DNA of 64,000 bases from Thalassotalea eurytherma (GCF_030161415.1 NZ_BSSU01000009.1:144750-208749); one strand, 5' to 3'; counted from the stretch's first letter, positions 28,840 to 40,333 are shown. A program made the numbers and translations. Notes: generated from the sequence alone by a model not told the origin.

Positions 28840-29091
28840 GAAAGCCTCCTAAGTGCGTGTAGATATTTTATTTGTTATTTATTTGATAATACATCATGTC
28901 TTGATGTTAGGCGAATCAATATCACCCTCACCTTTTATTATCGTCCATTATGTCAGTAACTTAACTAATATCTACAGAATCTTTTGAGTAAACCATATTC
29001 GCAAAATAGCGAGCTAAATATGCATTCCAATTTGACCTTGTACCTGATGTACGGTAACTTTGCGCCAATGAAAATAGTCTGACTAAAGCTA

Positions 29092-29337
29092 ATGGCAAAA
29101 AAGAAAATTGAAAACTTAAGTTTTGAAGAATCAATCAATGAACTTAATGACATTGTTGAGCAACTCGAAACGGGCGAGCTAAGCTTAGAAGCCTCTATGG
29201 AACTCTTCGAAAGAGGTTTAAAATTAAGTAAATCTAGCCAAACTAAACTTTCTGCCGCAGAGCAAAAAATTAACGTGCTTATTCAAGAGCATGAACAGCA
29301 GCCTGTGCCATTTGATTTTCAGCCGAGTGATGTGTAG
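29092..29337 (+). CDS. xseB: Exodeoxyribonuclease VII small subunit
   Basis: The protein has 81 residues, standard length. LSFEESINELNDIVEQLETGELSLEASMELFERG is the XseB signature (given here only in part: SFEESINELNDIVEQLE). It pairs with XseA, encoded elsewhere, to degrade single-stranded DNA. First gene of xseB-ispA-dxs; its stop overlaps the ispA start by one base. Confidence 0.94.
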   Translation: MAKKKIENLSFEESINELNDIVEQLETGELSLEASMELFERGLKLSKSSQTKLSAAEQKINVLIQEHEQQPVPFDFQPSDV

Positions 29338-30227
29338 TGACGGCATTACCTGATATTGAACATTTTCAAGCGCGTATAAATAGCTTTCTTGAAGATAAAA
29401 TTAACTCACTTGAAAAAAATGATTTAAAACTGCATGAAGCTATGCACTATGGTTTGTTGTTGGGCGGTAAAAGAATGCGCCCATATCTTGTTTACACGAC
29501 GGGTTTAGCATTAAATGTAGAGCTTGACGATCTAGATGGTATCGCCGGCGCATTAGAATGTATACATGCATACTCACTGCTACACGATGACTTACCAGCA
29601 ATGGATGATGACGATCTTCGTCGCGGCCAGCCAACCTGCCATAACGCATTTGATGAAGCCACCGCTATACTCGCTGGCGACGCACTGCAAACATTAGCCT
29701 TTGATATACTTGCTAATCATTCGTTTTCATCTCAAGCAAAAGCGGTACAAGTTCCACTGATTCAATCATTAGTTGCAGCCTCTGGCTATCAAGGTATGTG
29801 TGGTGGCCAAGCGCTCGACCTATCAGCAACAAATCAAGGTATTTCGCTTGAAGAACTTGAACAGTTACATCAACTTAAAACAGGTGCCTTATTAAAAGCA
29901 GCAGTTACTATGCCTGCGCTTGTAGCTTCAGACATCTCCAAAGAGCAACGACAAAAACTAGAACTATTTGCTAATGCGGTCGGCTTAGCATACCAAGTTC
30001 AAGACGACATCATTGATATCACTTCAAGCCAAGAAGAGCTGGGTAAACCAGCAGGTTCAGATGTTGATGCCAATAAATCAACGTACCCAGCTTTGCTTGG
30101 TTTACCGGGCGCACAACAAAAAGCGCAAGACTTATTGCAACAAGCACTTCAAGCATTAGACGCTTTACCGTACAATATGCAAAATTTAAAAGCGTTTGCT
30201 CAGTTCATTGTTAACCGAACGCATTAA
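29337..30227 (+). CDS. ispA: (2E,6E)-farnesyl diphosphate synthase
   Basis: Condenses IPP with DMAPP and geranyl diphosphate to make farnesyl diphosphate. The protein has 296 residues. Both aspartate-rich motifs are present: DDLPAMDDDDLRRG (first, near residue 84) and YQVQDDIIDI (second), with GGKRMRPYLV upstream. GTG start at 29337 overlaps the xseB stop, so translation is likely coupled. dxs follows 24 bp later, joining prenyl chain synthesis to the entry step of the MEP pathway. Confidence 0.95.
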   Translation: MTALPDIEHFQARINSFLEDKINSLEKNDLKLHEAMHYGLLLGGKRMRPYLVYTTGLALNVELDDLDGIAGALECIHAYSLLHDDLPAMDDDDLRRGQPTCHNAFDEATAILAGDALQTLAFDILANHSFSSQAKAVQVPLIQSLVAASGYQGMCGGQALDLSATNQGISLEELEQLHQLKTGALLKAAVTMPALVASDISKEQRQKLELFANAVGLAYQVQDDIIDITSSQEELGKPAGSDVDANKSTYPALLGLPGAQQKAQDLLQQALQALDALPYNMQNLKAFAQFIVNRTH

Positions 30228-30251
30228 TTCGAATTTAATAAAAAGTAATTT

Positions 30252-32114
30252 ATGACGACTAATTTATCTGATTATCCATTATTAGCTAACATCAACACAC
30301 CTGATGATTTACGCCTGTTATCTCAAGAGCAGCTGCCTGCAGCAAGCCAAGAATTACGTCGTTTTTTATTAAACTCAGTCAGTAAAAGTAGCGGCCACTT
30401 CGCATCGGGTTTAGGCACTATCGAATTAACGGTTGCTTTGCATTATGTTTATAACACCCCTTTTGATCATGTTATTTGGGATGTTGGCCACCAAGCATAT
30501 CCACACAAAATTCTGACAGGTCGTCGAGATCAATTACACACCATCAGACAAAAAGATGGTCTGCATCCATTTCCATGGCGTGAAGAAAGCGAATACGACG
30601 TATTAAGCGTTGGTCACTCGTCAACGTCAATTTCAGCCGCGCTTGGTTTGGCCGTTGCCGCTGAGAAAGAAAATAAAAACCGTAAAGTAGTAGCAGTAAT
30701 TGGTGATGGTGCGATGACTGCCGGTATGGCGTTTGAAGCATTAAATCACGCCGGTGATATTAATAAAGACATGTTGGTTATATTAAATGACAACGAAATG
30801 TCGATCTCTGAAAACGTTGGCGCACTAAACAATCATTTAGCAAAAATGCTATCTGGTAGTTTTTATGCAGGCTTTAGAGAAGGCTCTAAGAAGATTTTAG
30901 GGAATTTACCACCGATTAAAGAACTAGCAAGTCGTGCCGAAGAGCATTTAAAAGGCATGGTCGTACCCAGTACGTTTTTTGAAGAGCTTGGCTTTAATTA
31001 CATTGGCCCGATCGATGGTCACGATGTGAATGGTTTAGTTGATACAATCAGCAACATGAAAAACCTTAAAGGGCCGCAAATTCTGCATATTGCGACCAAA
31101 AAAGGTAAAGGCTATGAAGCCGCTGAAAATGACCCGATTAAATATCACGCTGTGCCAAAGTTTGATCCGACAGAGGTCAACTTACCTAAATCTGCGCCAA
31201 GTTTACCAACGTATTCAGCAATATTTGGTGACTGGTTATGCCGAACAGCGCAAGACGATAAAGACTTGATGGCAATTACACCAGCAATGCGTGAAGGTTC
31301 AGGTATGGTCGAGTTTTCACAACGATTTCCTGAGCAGTATTTCGATGTCGCGATCGCAGAGCAACACGCGGTAACTTATGCCGCAGGGCTTGCAATTGGT
31401 GGCAAAAAACCTGTTGTTGCTATTTACTCAAGTTTCTTGCAACGCGGTTATGATCAGTTTATTCATGATGTTGCCATTCAAAACCTACCTGTGTTATTTG
31501 CTATCGATCGTGCTGGTATCGTAGGTGCTGACGGTCCAACTCACCAAGGAGCCTTCGACTTAAGCTTCTTGCGTTGTATCCCTAATATCACAATTATGAC
31601 ACCTAGTGATGAGCGTGAATGTCAGTTAATGCTAACAACGGGTTATCAACTTGGTGAACCGGCTGCTGTTCGCTACCCGCGTGGCAGCGGCACGGGTGCT
31701 CAACTACCTGAAATGTCTGAAACAATTGAAGTAGGTAAAGGCTTGGTAAAAGCCCAAGGCGAAAACCTAGCTATTTTGAACTTTGGTACAACTTTAAGTG
31801 AAGCAGAAAAAGTTGCTACAGAATTAAACGCAACGCTCGTTGATATGCGTTTTGTTAAACCGCTAGATGAAACTTTGTTACTTGAGTTAGCTAACAGCCA
31901 TTCAACGTTTATTACAGTAGAAGATAACGCAATTGCCGGCGGCGCAGGCTCTGCGGTTAATGAATTCATGCTAAGCCAAGGCGTTACAATTAAAATACTT
32001 AACATTGGTTTACCTGATCAGTTCATTAAGCACGGTACGCAAGCTGAGATTCACCAAGAACTTGGTTTAGACGCCAAAGGCATTTTAGAAAAAATTCAAA
32101 ACTTTCTAAATTAA
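30252..32114 (+). CDS. dxs: 1-deoxy-D-xylulose-5-phosphate synthase
   Basis: First enzyme of the MEP isoprenoid pathway: pyruvate plus glyceraldehyde 3-phosphate to DXP, with thiamine diphosphate. The protein has 620 residues. [18 protein letters not shown] and LNDNEMSIS form the TPP site; [21 protein letters not shown] and [11 protein letters not shown] follow in the transketolase order. Last gene of xseB-ispA-dxs. DXP also feeds thiamine synthesis; thiI is 3 kb away but in a separate unit. Confidence 0.97.
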   Translation: MTTNLSDYPLLANINTPDDLRLLSQEQLPAASQELRRFLLNSVSKSSGHFASGLGTIELTVALHYVYNTPFDHVIWDVGHQAYPHKILTGRRDQLHTIRQKDGLHPFPWREESEYDVLSVGHSSTSISAALGLAVAAEKENKNRKVVAVIGDGAMTAGMAFEALNHAGDINKDMLVILNDNEMSISENVGALNNHLAKMLSGSFYAGFREGSKKILGNLPPIKELASRAEEHLKGMVVPSTFFEELGFNYIGPIDGHDVNGLVDTISNMKNLKGPQILHIATKKGKGYEAAENDPIKYHAVPKFDPTEVNLPKSAPSLPTYSAIFGDWLCRTAQDDKDLMAITPAMREGSGMVEFSQRFPEQYFDVAIAEQHAVTYAAGLAIGGKKPVVAIYSSFLQRGYDQFIHDVAIQNLPVLFAIDRAGIVGADGPTHQGAFDLSFLRCIPNITIMTPSDERECQLMLTTGYQLGEPAAVRYPRGSGTGAQLPEMSETIEVGKGLVKAQGENLAILNFGTTLSEAEKVATELNATLVDMRFVKPLDETLLLELANSHSTFITVEDNAIAGGAGSAVNEFMLSQGVTIKILNIGLPDQFIKHGTQAEIHQELGLDAKGILEKIQNFLN

Positions 32115-32124
32115 GTACGCGATT

Positions 32125-32169
32125 AAACCGACAGTTATCCTATCTAATGGATATATAACTGTCGGGTTT
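32125..32169 (+). terminator. Putative terminator of xseB-ispA-dxs
   Basis: AAACCGACAGTTAT pairs with ATAACTGTCGGGTTT (one bulged G) around a loop of about 16 nt, 10 nt past the dxs stop. The T run is weak. Confidence 0.6.
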
Positions 32170-32280
32170 CTTTACACACCTTTTTCCCTCTAAATAATTA
32201 TTCCATAATAATCATAAAGTTAATTAAAAGGCACAAATCTTGCTTGTTTTTTAAGCATAAATTTATGCAGGGTAGCAAAA

Positions 32281-33240
32281 ATGAAATCATCACTTATTAC
32301 AACCGCTATTACATTATTTGGGTTAACGGCTTTCGGCGCTAATGCTGGCGTTATTAACACGTTTGGGCCGACTAACGCTACAAATGCTGCAACTTGTTCA
32401 AATACAGCAACCACATTAACCGGTGTATACATTTCAGATTTTGATATTTCTGATGACGATAGCGCTGATGGCCAATCTGGCGACAATTTACTAGAGAATG
32501 GCCCATATACCGCATCTGATTGTATTGGGTTATATAAGGGAAACAATGAGGGTAATGGCAAACCCAAGAATAATATTGGTGAGTTGGGTGATGGTTTTTT
32601 GAATGGTGGGAAATTCAAGCACAAAGGTAAGAATTATTCGTTTGATGAATTACCATTTATAACAGAATCTGATCTGCAAGATCTAGATAATGATGGAAGC
32701 GCAACCGATCCTGGATGGATTCATTTAGCAAATTTCTCCACGAATGGCAGCGGCTCCTATTCTCATATTCAACCCAATAAGGCTAGTGGCACCAATATAG
32801 CCGACCTTCTAAGAATAGACTTAGATTGTACAAATAATAAATCATGTATTTGGAGCTTAAAAACAGATATCGACATTATCGATAATGTTCAAGATATCTT
32901 GGGTGAAGCAACCTTTGATCAATTGGCAATAGTAATTAAAGCTAGCAATAGATTTGCTGTTTATGATTTTAACTTCAAGGACATTTTTGCTACAGAGTAC
33001 GTTAATGGTAATGGTTTTTTTGATCCTTTATTTCCGGAAAATGCGTTCGGTACTCCTTTCACATTAACGGGTACATTGGCCTCTACTGACTTTTTAAACA
33101 AAAAAGGTAAGGTCCAAGGGATTTCACATATAACGTTCTTAGCAAGAGATCCAGCTGCAGTTAGTATTCCAGAACCATCCACTATATTGATTTTTTCAGT
33201 TAGCTTATTTGGCTTAGCAATTAGAAAATTGAAGAAATAA
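32281..33240 (+). CDS. PEP-CTERM sorting-domain exported protein
   Basis: A 319-residue protein with a signal peptide ending near AFGANA (residues 1-22) and a C-terminal sorting signal: IPEPSTILIFSVSLFGLAIR then RKLKK, i.e. PEP motif, hydrophobic helix and basic tail. PEP-CTERM proteins are cleaved and anchored or released by exosortase (EpsH/XrtA), usually with an exopolysaccharide locus; none is in this window. The body is Asn/Asp-rich with two Cys pairs (CSNT, CIGL; CTNNKSC). Function unknown. It is monocistronic between terminators. Confidence 0.85.
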   Translation: MKSSLITTAITLFGLTAFGANAGVINTFGPTNATNAATCSNTATTLTGVYISDFDISDDDSADGQSGDNLLENGPYTASDCIGLYKGNNEGNGKPKNNIGELGDGFLNGGKFKHKGKNYSFDELPFITESDLQDLDNDGSATDPGWIHLANFSTNGSGSYSHIQPNKASGTNIADLLRIDLDCTNNKSCIWSLKTDIDIIDNVQDILGEATFDQLAIVIKASNRFAVYDFNFKDIFATEYVNGNGFFDPLFPENAFGTPFTLTGTLASTDFLNKKGKVQGISHITFLARDPAAVSIPEPSTILIFSVSLFGLAIRKLKK

Positions 33241-33257
33241 TTCAGATAAGAAGTAAT

Positions 33258-33286
33258 AAAAAGCCACTCGATTGAGTGGCTTTTTT
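33258..33286. terminator. Bidirectional terminator between PEP-CTERM gene and chemoreceptor
   Basis: Arms AAAAAGCCACTC and GAGTGGCTTTTT with loop GATT; T tracts on both strands between the two convergent genes. Confidence 0.88.
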
Positions 33287-33303
33287 GTTTTATCTCATTG
33301 AGC

Positions 33304-35328
33304 TTAGTTCGTATTGAACTTGTCTACGCTCTGATCAAGCTTACCGGCTAGCTCAGCAACCATTTCTGAGTAAGTTAATGTAGAAGAAGACTTAGCACTC
33401 GTCACACTGCTCAAATCCATCACCTGATGAATACTCGCGTTAATGTCATTACTCAATCGGTTTTGTAACCTTGCAGAGTCGGCAATATCAGAGCTCATCA
33501 TATGCATTTGTTCAATGGCAGTATTAATTAATAACAATGTTTGAAGTAGCTGATGCGTATCGTTTTGGCAATCATTCGCTTCATTCTTACCAACTTCTAT
33601 TTCATTCACTGCTTGTGAGGTTTGTTGCTGTAACGACTCGATCATTGAGTTGATTTCGGCGGTTGATTCTTGCGTTCTACTCGCTAACATGCGAACTTCA
33701 TCTGCAACGACGGCAAAACCTCGCCCAGCTTCACCCGCACGCGCTGCTTCAATTGCGGCGTTAAGTGCAAGTAAGTTGGTTTGGTCAGCGATACTTTGAA
33801 TTGTCTCTAAAATACTACCGATATTCGTTGACTCTTTATGGAGCTGAGCCATTAATCCTGACGTTTGATCGAGCATCGTAGCTAAAGAATCAACACGTTC
33901 ATTAGTACTTTGCGCCATACCTTTTAATTGTTCACTTTGCTCTAGCGCTTCTGACATTTGGCTTTCTGCATCGCTACTTTTATCAAGTACAACATCTGCG
34001 CTATCACTGAGTTCTGCGGTAATATTGGTTACTTGCTCCACGGTAGATTTTTGCTCACCTAACGCTTGAGTAACGCCTTTTATTTCTTCGCTTGATTGCA
34101 GCGCCGCACTATTGAGTTCATGTGAGTTTTGACTAATTTCTGCAATCAGCACTTTCAAATACTCAATGACATTATTGATATTTTTAGATAACTGTCCGTA
34201 TTCATCATCAGAGTCTACATTTAACTTTTTCGTTAAATCGCCCTGACTAACAGAATTCAAAATCTTATTAATACGACGCAAAGGTACTATCATGGTGCGT
34301 ATAGTCGCAACGGCAATGCCACTTCCTATTCCTAACACCAAGACAAGGATAATAATGGTGTTTAACTGCCCTTGATTAACATTGTCTGAAAGCTCTTTTT
34401 GTACCGTTGATAAGTTACTATTTACTTTTGCTAGTAGATTATCAATTGTTGCAATTGCTTGCTGAGAAACGTCTTCAGAAGCACTTAAGCTATTCTCTAA
34501 GTTTTGAACATTTTGAAGTTGAGCTAGTTTTACCGTAAAGATGTTGTTTTGCTGAGTCAGTAAACGTTTTGATTGCTGGTATTCTTCGACGAACTGCTCA
34601 ATAAGCCCGTCGGTGTCATAGCTTTCACCTAAACGAGTTAAAAAACCTAACATTTGATCTAAATTAGCCAATGCGGTGCCAATAACATCTTGAGAGTTTG
34701 TCACTTCATCAATGTCAGTTAAGTTAATAATGACTTTGGTTGAATCAATTAGGTTAAACAAATAACCTTCAATTTGCCCTGCCGCACCTGCTATGCGATC
34801 AATATCATCTTGGCGCTTGGCGTCTTCAAGGTAAGTCAAATCGATCAAAATTGCGCCTGCTTCGTCAAGATGATCGGCTAATAGTTTTTCATACTCAATC
34901 AATTCATCATTTGCCTGTAGTACAGAGAAGCGATATTCCTTCATCGTTGACACAGACACGACAAAGTCATTGTATTGAGATTTAAACATACCAATACCTG
35001 ATGACATTTTGCTTTGTGATAACAACTGTGACAGCGACTTCTCTAGTTTAATGAGTTCTTTTTCTTGTTGAGAAAAAACACGATAAGTCGTTTCAAGCGA
35101 CGTTTTATCTCTTGCGTAAGGCAGCATCCCCGCTTGCTTTGCTTGCTTTAGCAATTGAATTTGAATATCGCTACTAGTTTTTTGGATGGGTATTGCAGAT
35201 TGTTCAATCTGACTGGTGGCTGCTTCAACATTTGATAAAATTCGTAGATACAAAACACTTGCACTAAATGCAAGGAACAAGATGATGGAGAAGCCAATAA
35301 TGATTTTATGGGCAACTTTTAGATTCAT
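33304..35328 (-). CDS. Methyl-accepting chemotaxis protein
   Basis: A 674-residue transmembrane chemoreceptor. TM1 spans about residues 10-30 and TM2 about 316-338, enclosing a roughly 285-residue helical periplasmic sensor. A HAMP domain (about 336-396; [20 protein letters not shown]) leads to the cytoplasmic signalling domain. The hairpin tip is near residue 531 ([20 protein letters not shown]). There is no C-terminal NWETF-type CheR tether. The ligand is unknown. It sits between a terminator and the rib cluster and appears monocistronic. Confidence 0.95.
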   Translation of the reverse strand: MNLKVAHKIIIGFSIILFLAFSASVLYLRILSNVEAATSQIEQSAIPIQKTSSDIQIQLLKQAKQAGMLPYARDKTSLETTYRVFSQQEKELIKLEKSLSQLLSQSKMSSGIGMFKSQYNDFVVSVSTMKEYRFSVLQANDELIEYEKLLADHLDEAGAILIDLTYLEDAKRQDDIDRIAGAAGQIEGYLFNLIDSTKVIINLTDIDEVTNSQDVIGTALANLDQMLGFLTRLGESYDTDGLIEQFVEEYQQSKRLLTQQNNIFTVKLAQLQNVQNLENSLSASEDVSQQAIATIDNLLAKVNSNLSTVQKELSDNVNQGQLNTIIILVLVLGIGSGIAVATIRTMIVPLRRINKILNSVSQGDLTKKLNVDSDDEYGQLSKNINNVIEYLKVLIAEISQNSHELNSAALQSSEEIKGVTQALGEQKSTVEQVTNITAELSDSADVVLDKSSDAESQMSEALEQSEQLKGMAQSTNERVDSLATMLDQTSGLMAQLHKESTNIGSILETIQSIADQTNLLALNAAIEAARAGEAGRGFAVVADEVRMLASRTQESTAEINSMIESLQQQTSQAVNEIEVGKNEANDCQNDTHQLLQTLLLINTAIEQMHMMSSDIADSARLQNRLSNDINASIHQVMDLSSVTSAKSSSTLTYSEMVAELAGKLDQSVDKFNTN

Positions 35329-35447
35329 AGAAAACGCCTTTTAACACTCTGCTCTTTATAATTATTATTTATCCTCCTGTTTTAGGAGGTATGACCTCAT
35401 CTTAACGAATAAACCTGTCGATAGGAACACAGCACAACAAATGTATT

Positions 35448-35489
35448 CACAATTTTTTCACAATTTTTTTCACAATTTTTTTCACAATT
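35448..35489. repeat. Four CACAATT repeats at 11-12-bp spacing upstream of the chemoreceptor
   Basis: CACAATT begins at 35448, 35459, 35471 and 35483, separated by T runs. On the minus strand these read AATTGTG with A runs, 120-160 bp upstream of the chemoreceptor start. The spacing is close to one helical turn, so a regulator could bind the same face repeatedly, or it may be slippage-derived sequence. Confidence 0.6.
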
Positions 35490-35556
35490 GATATAAGCAA
35501 TAGATATAAATAGCATATATCAGGCTATGGGTTTTTGAGAAACATCAACTTTAGGC

Positions 35557-35593
35557 ACAAAAAAAGGGTAGCGCTCGCAGAGCGTTACCCTTT
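35557..35593 (-). terminator. Terminator of the nrdR-ribD-ribE-ribBX operon
   Basis: AAAGGGTAGCGCT pairs with AGCGTTACCCTTT (one G-U pair), and on the minus strand it ends in a run of Ts (35557-35565), shortly after the ribBX stop. Confidence 0.88.
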
Positions 35594-35612
35594 AACAAAA
35601 TCTATTTGAATG

Positions 35613-36722
35613 TTATTCAGCTAAATACTCAACCACTTCAAGGCCAAATCCTGATAACGAATGATATTTCGTTTGAGAACTTAATAGGCGCATTTTACGC
35701 ACACCTAGATTAGCTAATATCTGAGAGCCGACACCAACATTGCGTGAACCAACATGGCGTTGAACTTCTTTAACTGTTTCGCCAGCATCTTGTTTAGCAT
35801 ATTTTTGTACTTGCTCAATAAGAGACTGAGGTGACTCATGTTTACCCAGTAGCACTAATACGCCTCCTTCTTTTGCAATACGGCCTAGCGCATCGCCAAT
35901 CGGCCACTTATTCACACTATCACGTTGGCTAAAAAGTAAATCACGGAACGTATTTTCTAAATGTACACGCACAAGAGTTGGTTCTTCAGGGTTAATATCA
36001 CCTTTAGTTAAGGCAAAGTGAGCCTGGCCATCAATGGTATCTTTAAACACGGTTAAATCAAAATCACCAAAAGCCGTCGGCAACTTACATGAAGAGACGC
36101 GCTCTATGGTTGTTTCATTAGCATTGCGATATTCGATAAGATCAGCAATGGTACCCATTTTAACGCCATGCTTTTGAGCGATAACTTCTAAATCTGGGCG
36201 ACGTGCCATTGTGCCGTCTTCATTAAGAATCTCAACGATTACAGCTGCAGGCTCTAAACCCGCTAGGCGGGCTAGATCAACACCCGCTTCAGTGTGACCT
36301 GCACGGTTTAAAACACCGCCATCTTTTGCGATCAACGGAAAGATATGGCCCGGCTGAACAATAGAGTGCTCATTCGCGTTTTTATCAACTGCCGCAAGGA
36401 TAGTCGTGGCACGATCTGCTGCAGAAATGCCCGTTGTTACACCTTCAGCAGCTTCAATTGATACCGTAAAGTTTGTCGTAAATTGCGCATCATTTTTCTC
36501 AACCATTAACGGTAACTTTAATGTTTGGCAGCGCTCTTTTGACATTGGCATACAAATCAAACCACGGCCATGTGTTGCCATAAAGTTTATTGCTTCTGGC
36601 GTGACTAATTCAGCAGCCATAATGAAGTCGCCTTCATTTTCACGATCCTCGTCATCCATTAAGATGACCATCTTTCCTTGAGCAATATCTTCAATAATTT
36701 CCTGTGGGGTATTTAATTGCAT
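35613..36722 (-). CDS. ribBX: RibBX: DHBP synthase with degenerate GTP cyclohydrolase II-like domain
   Basis: The protein has 369 residues. The N-terminal RibB half (about 1-200) is intact: [33 protein letters not shown] and [13 protein letters not shown]. It converts ribulose 5-phosphate to 3,4-dihydroxy-2-butanone 4-phosphate. The C-terminal half resembles GTP cyclohydrolase II but lacks the three zinc Cys: where RibA has a C-x10-C-x-C pattern this reads [16 protein letters not shown]. The nucleotide and catalytic RQEGRGIGL segment is also lost. This is the variant known as RibBX in Shewanella, so an independent RibA should exist elsewhere. Last gene of the operon, 11 bp after ribE. Confidence 0.88.
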   Translation of the reverse strand: MQLNTPQEIIEDIAQGKMVILMDDEDRENEGDFIMAAELVTPEAINFMATHGRGLICMPMSKERCQTLKLPLMVEKNDAQFTTNFTVSIEAAEGVTTGISAADRATTILAAVDKNANEHSIVQPGHIFPLIAKDGGVLNRAGHTEAGVDLARLAGLEPAAVIVEILNEDGTMARRPDLEVIAQKHGVKMGTIADLIEYRNANETTIERVSSCKLPTAFGDFDLTVFKDTIDGQAHFALTKGDINPEEPTLVRVHLENTFRDLLFSQRDSVNKWPIGDALGRIAKEGGVLVLLGKHESPQSLIEQVQKYAKQDAGETVKEVQRHVGSRNVGVGSQILANLGVRKMRLLSSQTKYHSLSGFGLEVVEYLAE

Positions 36723-36733
36723 GGCAACCTCTT

Positions 36734-37402
36734 TTATTTAATAAACCCGCTACGCGCTAGTAATTCTTCGCTAACAATGCTTGGTGCAGTGTGCTGTGTA
36801 TGTGAATCTGACTTTTTCAAAAGAAGCCGTTCGATATATCGAGCCATGACGTCAACTTCAATATTTACTTTAGTGCCCGCACTATAACTGGGCATAATAG
36901 TTTGTTCTGAAGTATGAGGAACAATGGTCAGACGAAATTGATTTTCAGTTAAACTGTTAACCGTTAAGCTAACACCATCAATTGTAATCGAGCCTTTCTC
37001 AGCAATATAAGGTGCTATGTCTTCTGACATCGACAGCCAATAATCGTTAGCATTACCGTTATTTTTTATTTCAATGATTTGAGCTACGGCATCAACATGC
37101 CCAGAGACAATATGACCACCAAAACGTGTTGTCGGTAACATTGCCTTTTCAAGGTTGACACATTGGCCTACTTGATAGTCTGCAAAACCAGTGCGTGTTA
37201 ACGTTTCATTGGAAACATCGGCAGAAAAATGTTTGTTATCAAAATCAACAACCGTTAAGCAAATACCGTTGGTAGCAATAGAGTCACCCAACTTAACGTC
37301 ATTCATCGATAAGTGACCAACATCAATTGTCAGTCGAGCCCCCATTGAAGAGATATTCATTGATTTGATCGTGCCAATGGCTTCGATAATCCCAGTAAAC
37401 AT
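36734..37402 (-). CDS. ribE: Riboflavin synthase alpha subunit
   Basis: Dismutates two 6,7-dimethyl-8-ribityllumazines to riboflavin. The protein has 222 residues. It begins [12 protein letters not shown], the canonical start, and has two lumazine-binding repeats; [13 protein letters not shown] and [10 protein letters not shown] are visible in the first and [12 protein letters not shown] in the second. It starts 3 bp after ribD. Confidence 0.96.
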   Translation of the reverse strand: MFTGIIEAIGTIKSMNISSMGARLTIDVGHLSMNDVKLGDSIATNGICLTVVDFDNKHFSADVSNETLTRTGFADYQVGQCVNLEKAMLPTTRFGGHIVSGHVDAVAQIIEIKNNGNANDYWLSMSEDIAPYIAEKGSITIDGVSLTVNSLTENQFRLTIVPHTSEQTIMPSYSAGTKVNIEVDVMARYIERLLLKKSDSHTQHTAPSIVSEELLARSGFIK

Positions 37403-37405
37403 GGC

Positions 37406-38545
37406 TTATTTCTCACTCAGTGTCGCGACAAGTTTAATATCATCGCCAACCATAGTCATTGCTTCTATGGAAAGTTGTTTTGCATCTGCTAATTTTGTCA
37501 CTGATGGCATTTCGATTAAATTTTTGCCATCGCCACCTATCAGTTTAGGCGCTTGATATAAAACTAACTCGTTAACTAAATTCTTTTCGATGAAAGCGCC
37601 TGCTAAGTGAGCACCACTTTCAATTAACACATCATTGTAGCCACGACGACCTAATTGTCGCAGAACCTCTTCAAGGTCTATTTGACCTGGCTCACCATTA
37701 ACTATGATATGTTCAACAAAATGTGGCCATTGATGATTGTTTTCAAGGCCAGTTCCAATAATTATTACTTTAGATGATTGCTTAAAGAAATCTATACTCG
37801 GCTCAAGCCGCCCTCTGCTATCTAAAACAACACGCACGGGTTGTCTTACACTGTCTTTATCGTAGCTGTTTTTCAATTCACCTAATTGTTGCCAGCGCAC
37901 ATTCATTTTGGCGTTATCTTGGATGATAGATTGAGCAGAACTTATAACAACACAGCTTTGGGCGCGATATCGCTGTACATCTTCTCGAGCTAACTCACCC
38001 GTTATCCATTTACTCTCACCACTTTTCATCGCGGTTTTACCGTCTAAGGTAGATGCCAACTTACAACGAACATAAGGCATTTTGTGCTTCATTAAATGAA
38101 TAAAGCCTGGATTAAGTTGGTGTGCTTGTGAAGATAATAAACCTGTTTGAACCGCAATGCCGGCCTCTTCTAGCATTTGAATGCCATTACCTGAAACTTG
38201 AGGATTGGGATCAACCATTGCAATGACAACGCGTGAAACCTGCGCGTTAATTAAACCTAGAGCACATGGTGGCGTGCGGCCATAATGGCTACAAGGCTCT
38301 AAGGTAACATAAGCTGTAGCTCCATGAGCTTTATCACCTGCTTGCTTTAAGGCATGAACTTCAGCGTGGCCTTCACCTGCTTTTTGATGAAAACCTTGAC
38401 CAACAATTTCACCATGATTAACAATGACACACCCTACCCTTGGGTTGGGTGAGGTTGTATAGTGACCTTTTTGGGCAAGTTTTATAGCTTGCGCCATAAA
38501 CTGGTTGTCACTATCGTTAAAAGAAACGTTGCTATTATTCATCAT
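37406..38545 (-). CDS. ribD: Riboflavin deaminase-reductase RibD
   Basis: Bifunctional enzyme for steps 2 and 3 of riboflavin synthesis. The product has 379 residues from ATG 38545 (a second ATG follows at once). The N-terminal deaminase has HAEVHAL and [11 protein letters not shown] (zinc ligands); the C-terminal reductase has STLDGKTAM and [14 protein letters not shown]. The frame is open 26 codons upstream into nrdR, but the conserved [13 protein letters not shown] start fits here. The start lies inside the last codons of nrdR, suggesting coupling. Confidence 0.94.
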   Translation of the reverse strand: MMNNSNVSFNDSDNQFMAQAIKLAQKGHYTTSPNPRVGCVIVNHGEIVGQGFHQKAGEGHAEVHALKQAGDKAHGATAYVTLEPCSHYGRTPPCALGLINAQVSRVVIAMVDPNPQVSGNGIQMLEEAGIAVQTGLLSSQAHQLNPGFIHLMKHKMPYVRCKLASTLDGKTAMKSGESKWITGELAREDVQRYRAQSCVVISSAQSIIQDNAKMNVRWQQLGELKNSYDKDSVRQPVRVVLDSRGRLEPSIDFFKQSSKVIIIGTGLENNHQWPHFVEHIIVNGEPGQIDLEEVLRQLGRRGYNDVLIESGAHLAGAFIEKNLVNELVLYQAPKLIGGDGKNLIEMPSVTKLADAKQLSIEAMTMVGDDIKLVATLSEK

Positions 38546-38987
38546 CAAGGCGAGCGATTTCTTCACCAAATTCACGAATATCTTCAAATGAGCGATAAAC
38601 GGAAGCAAAACGGATGTAAGCAATTTTATCGAGCTTTTTGAGTTGCTCCATTAAAATATTACCAACCATTTCACTTTCAACCTCTCGCTCACCTGTCGCT
38701 CGTAATTGAGATTTTAGCTTATTAATCGCGTTTTCGGTTTCTTCAACACTAACAGGTCGTTTTTCTAAGGCTCGAACAAGGCCATTTCTCAATTTATCTT
38801 CATTAAATGGCTCTCGAGACCCGTCGCGTTTAATAATGCGTGGCATCACAAGTTCAGCGCTTTCAAAGGTGGTGAATCGCTCATGGCAATTAATGCATTC
38901 ACGGCGACGTCTTATTTGGTGACCATCGGCGACTAATCGCGAATCAATAACTTTAGTTTCTTGGGCTGAGCAAAAGGGACAATACAT
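38535..38987 (-). CDS. nrdR: Transcriptional repressor NrdR
   Basis: Zinc-finger and ATP-cone repressor of ribonucleotide reductase genes. The protein has 150 residues, standard. CPFCSAQ and CINCHERF hold the four zinc Cys near the N-terminus, followed by the ATP cone ([16 protein letters not shown]). It overlaps ribD by about 11 bp and lies downstream of glyA behind a weak hairpin. No nrd genes are in the window, so its target boxes are elsewhere. Confidence 0.97.
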   Translation of the reverse strand: MYCPFCSAQETKVIDSRLVADGHQIRRRRECINCHERFTTFESAELVMPRIIKRDGSREPFNEDKLRNGLVRALEKRPVSVEETENAINKLKSQLRATGEREVESEMVGNILMEQLKKLDKIAYIRFASVYRSFEDIREFGEEIARLDDE

Positions 38988-39002
38988 AATGATTTAAAAA
39001 CA

Positions 39003-39029
39003 AAAATGGCCGCTAAATGCGACCATTTT
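39003..39029 (-). terminator. Hairpin between glyA and nrdR
   Basis: AAAATGG and CGC pair with GCG and CCATTTT across one mismatch, with T-rich sequence following on the minus strand. It may partly terminate glyA transcripts before nrdR. Confidence 0.6.
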
Positions 39030-39076
39030 AAACTAATTATCAAGTAAATGGATAATTTGTTTTAGTTAATAATGAA

Positions 39077-40333
39077 TTAACCGTATACCGGGAAACGCTC
39101 ACAAAGTGCCGTTACGTTGTCACGAACTTTAGCGATAGTATCTTGGTTTTCAATGTCATCTAAAATGTCACAAATCCAACCCGTTAATGCTTGAGTTTCT
39201 TCAACACCAAAACCACGACGAGTAATTGCTGGCGTTCCTAAACGAAGACCAGACGTTACAAATGGAGAGCGAGGATCGTTTGGTACCGAGTTTTTATTTA
39301 CAGTAATATGCGCGTTACCTAATGCAGCATCAGCATCTTTACCTGTGATATCTTTATCGATTAAATCAAGAAGTAAAAGGTGGTTTTCAGTACCGTTTGA
39401 TACTACCTTGTAACCACGTTCTTGTAACACAGCAACCATTGCTTTTGCGTTATCTAACACTTTTTGTTGGTAAGCTTTAAACTCTGGCTCTAATGCTTCT
39501 TTGAATGCAACGGCTTTTGCTGCAATCACATGCATTAATGGGCCACCTTGACCACCAGGGAATACAGCAGAGTTTAATTTTTTATAAACATCTTCATCAC
39601 CACAACCCGAAACAATTAAACCACCACGAGGGCCAGCTAACGTTTTGTGAGTTGTCGTTGTTACTACGTGTGCATGTGGAACTGGGTTAGGGTATAAACC
39701 TGCAGCAACTAAACCTGCAACGTGCGCCATATCAACCATGAAGTATGCGCCAATGCTATCAGCGATCTTACGCATACGAGCCCAATCAACGATGCCAGAG
39801 AATGCTGAGAAACCACCGATGATCATTTCAGGCTTATGTTCTTGTGCTAGGCGTTCAATTTCTTCGTAATCGATATCACCTGTTTCTGGGTGTAAACCGT
39901 ATTGAATCGCTTCATATGATTTACCAGAAAAGTTTACGTGAGAACCATGAGTTAAGTGACCACCATGTGCCAAGCTCATACCAAGCACTTTGCCACCTGG
40001 CGTCACTAATGCTTGAAACACTGCTGCGTTTGCTTGTGAACCAGCATGTGGTTGAACGTTTGCGTAATCTGCACCAAATAACGCTTTGGCACGTTCAATT
40101 GCTAATGCTTCAGCTTTATCAACATACTCACAACCACCGTAGTAGCGCTTACCTGGGTAACCTTCTGCGTATTTGTTAGTTAATTGAGAGCCTTGAGCTT
40201 CAAGAACGCGAGGGCTACAGTAGTTTTCAGATGCAATTAATTCAATGTGCGCTTCTTGACGAGCTGTTTCGTCTGTCATCGCTTGGTATAATTCTGCATC
40301 GAAATCTGCAATGTTCATATCACGAGTAAGCAT
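39077..40333 (-). CDS. glyA: Serine hydroxymethyltransferase
   Basis: PLP enzyme converting serine and tetrahydrofolate to glycine and 5,10-methylene-THF. The protein has 418 residues, as in E. coli. [43 protein letters not shown] and [14 protein letters not shown] (with the PLP Lys) all appear in order. Start ATG 40333. It precedes nrdR, an order common in gammaproteobacteria. About 400 bp upstream hold a candidate small divergent ORF. Confidence 0.98.
   Translation of the reverse strand: MLTRDMNIADFDAELYQAMTDETARQEAHIELIASENYCSPRVLEAQGSQLTNKYAEGYPGKRYYGGCEYVDKAEALAIERAKALFGADYANVQPHAGSQANAAVFQALVTPGGKVLGMSLAHGGHLTHGSHVNFSGKSYEAIQYGLHPETGDIDYEEIERLAQEHKPEMIIGGFSAFSGIVDWARMRKIADSIGAYFMVDMAHVAGLVAAGLYPNPVPHAHVVTTTTHKTLAGPRGGLIVSGCGDEDVYKKLNSAVFPGGQGGPLMHVIAAKAVAFKEALEPEFKAYQQKVLDNAKAMVAVLQERGYKVVSNGTENHLLLLDLIDKDITGKDADAALGNAHITVNKNSVPNDPRSPFVTSGLRLGTPAITRRGFGVEETQALTGWICDILDDIENQDTIAKVRDNVTALCERFPVYG

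Noticed and set aside
35613..36722. Bifunctional RibBA with active GTP cyclohydrolase II
   Set aside because: The three zinc Cys and the EGRGIGL region are missing, so only the RibB activity is supported.
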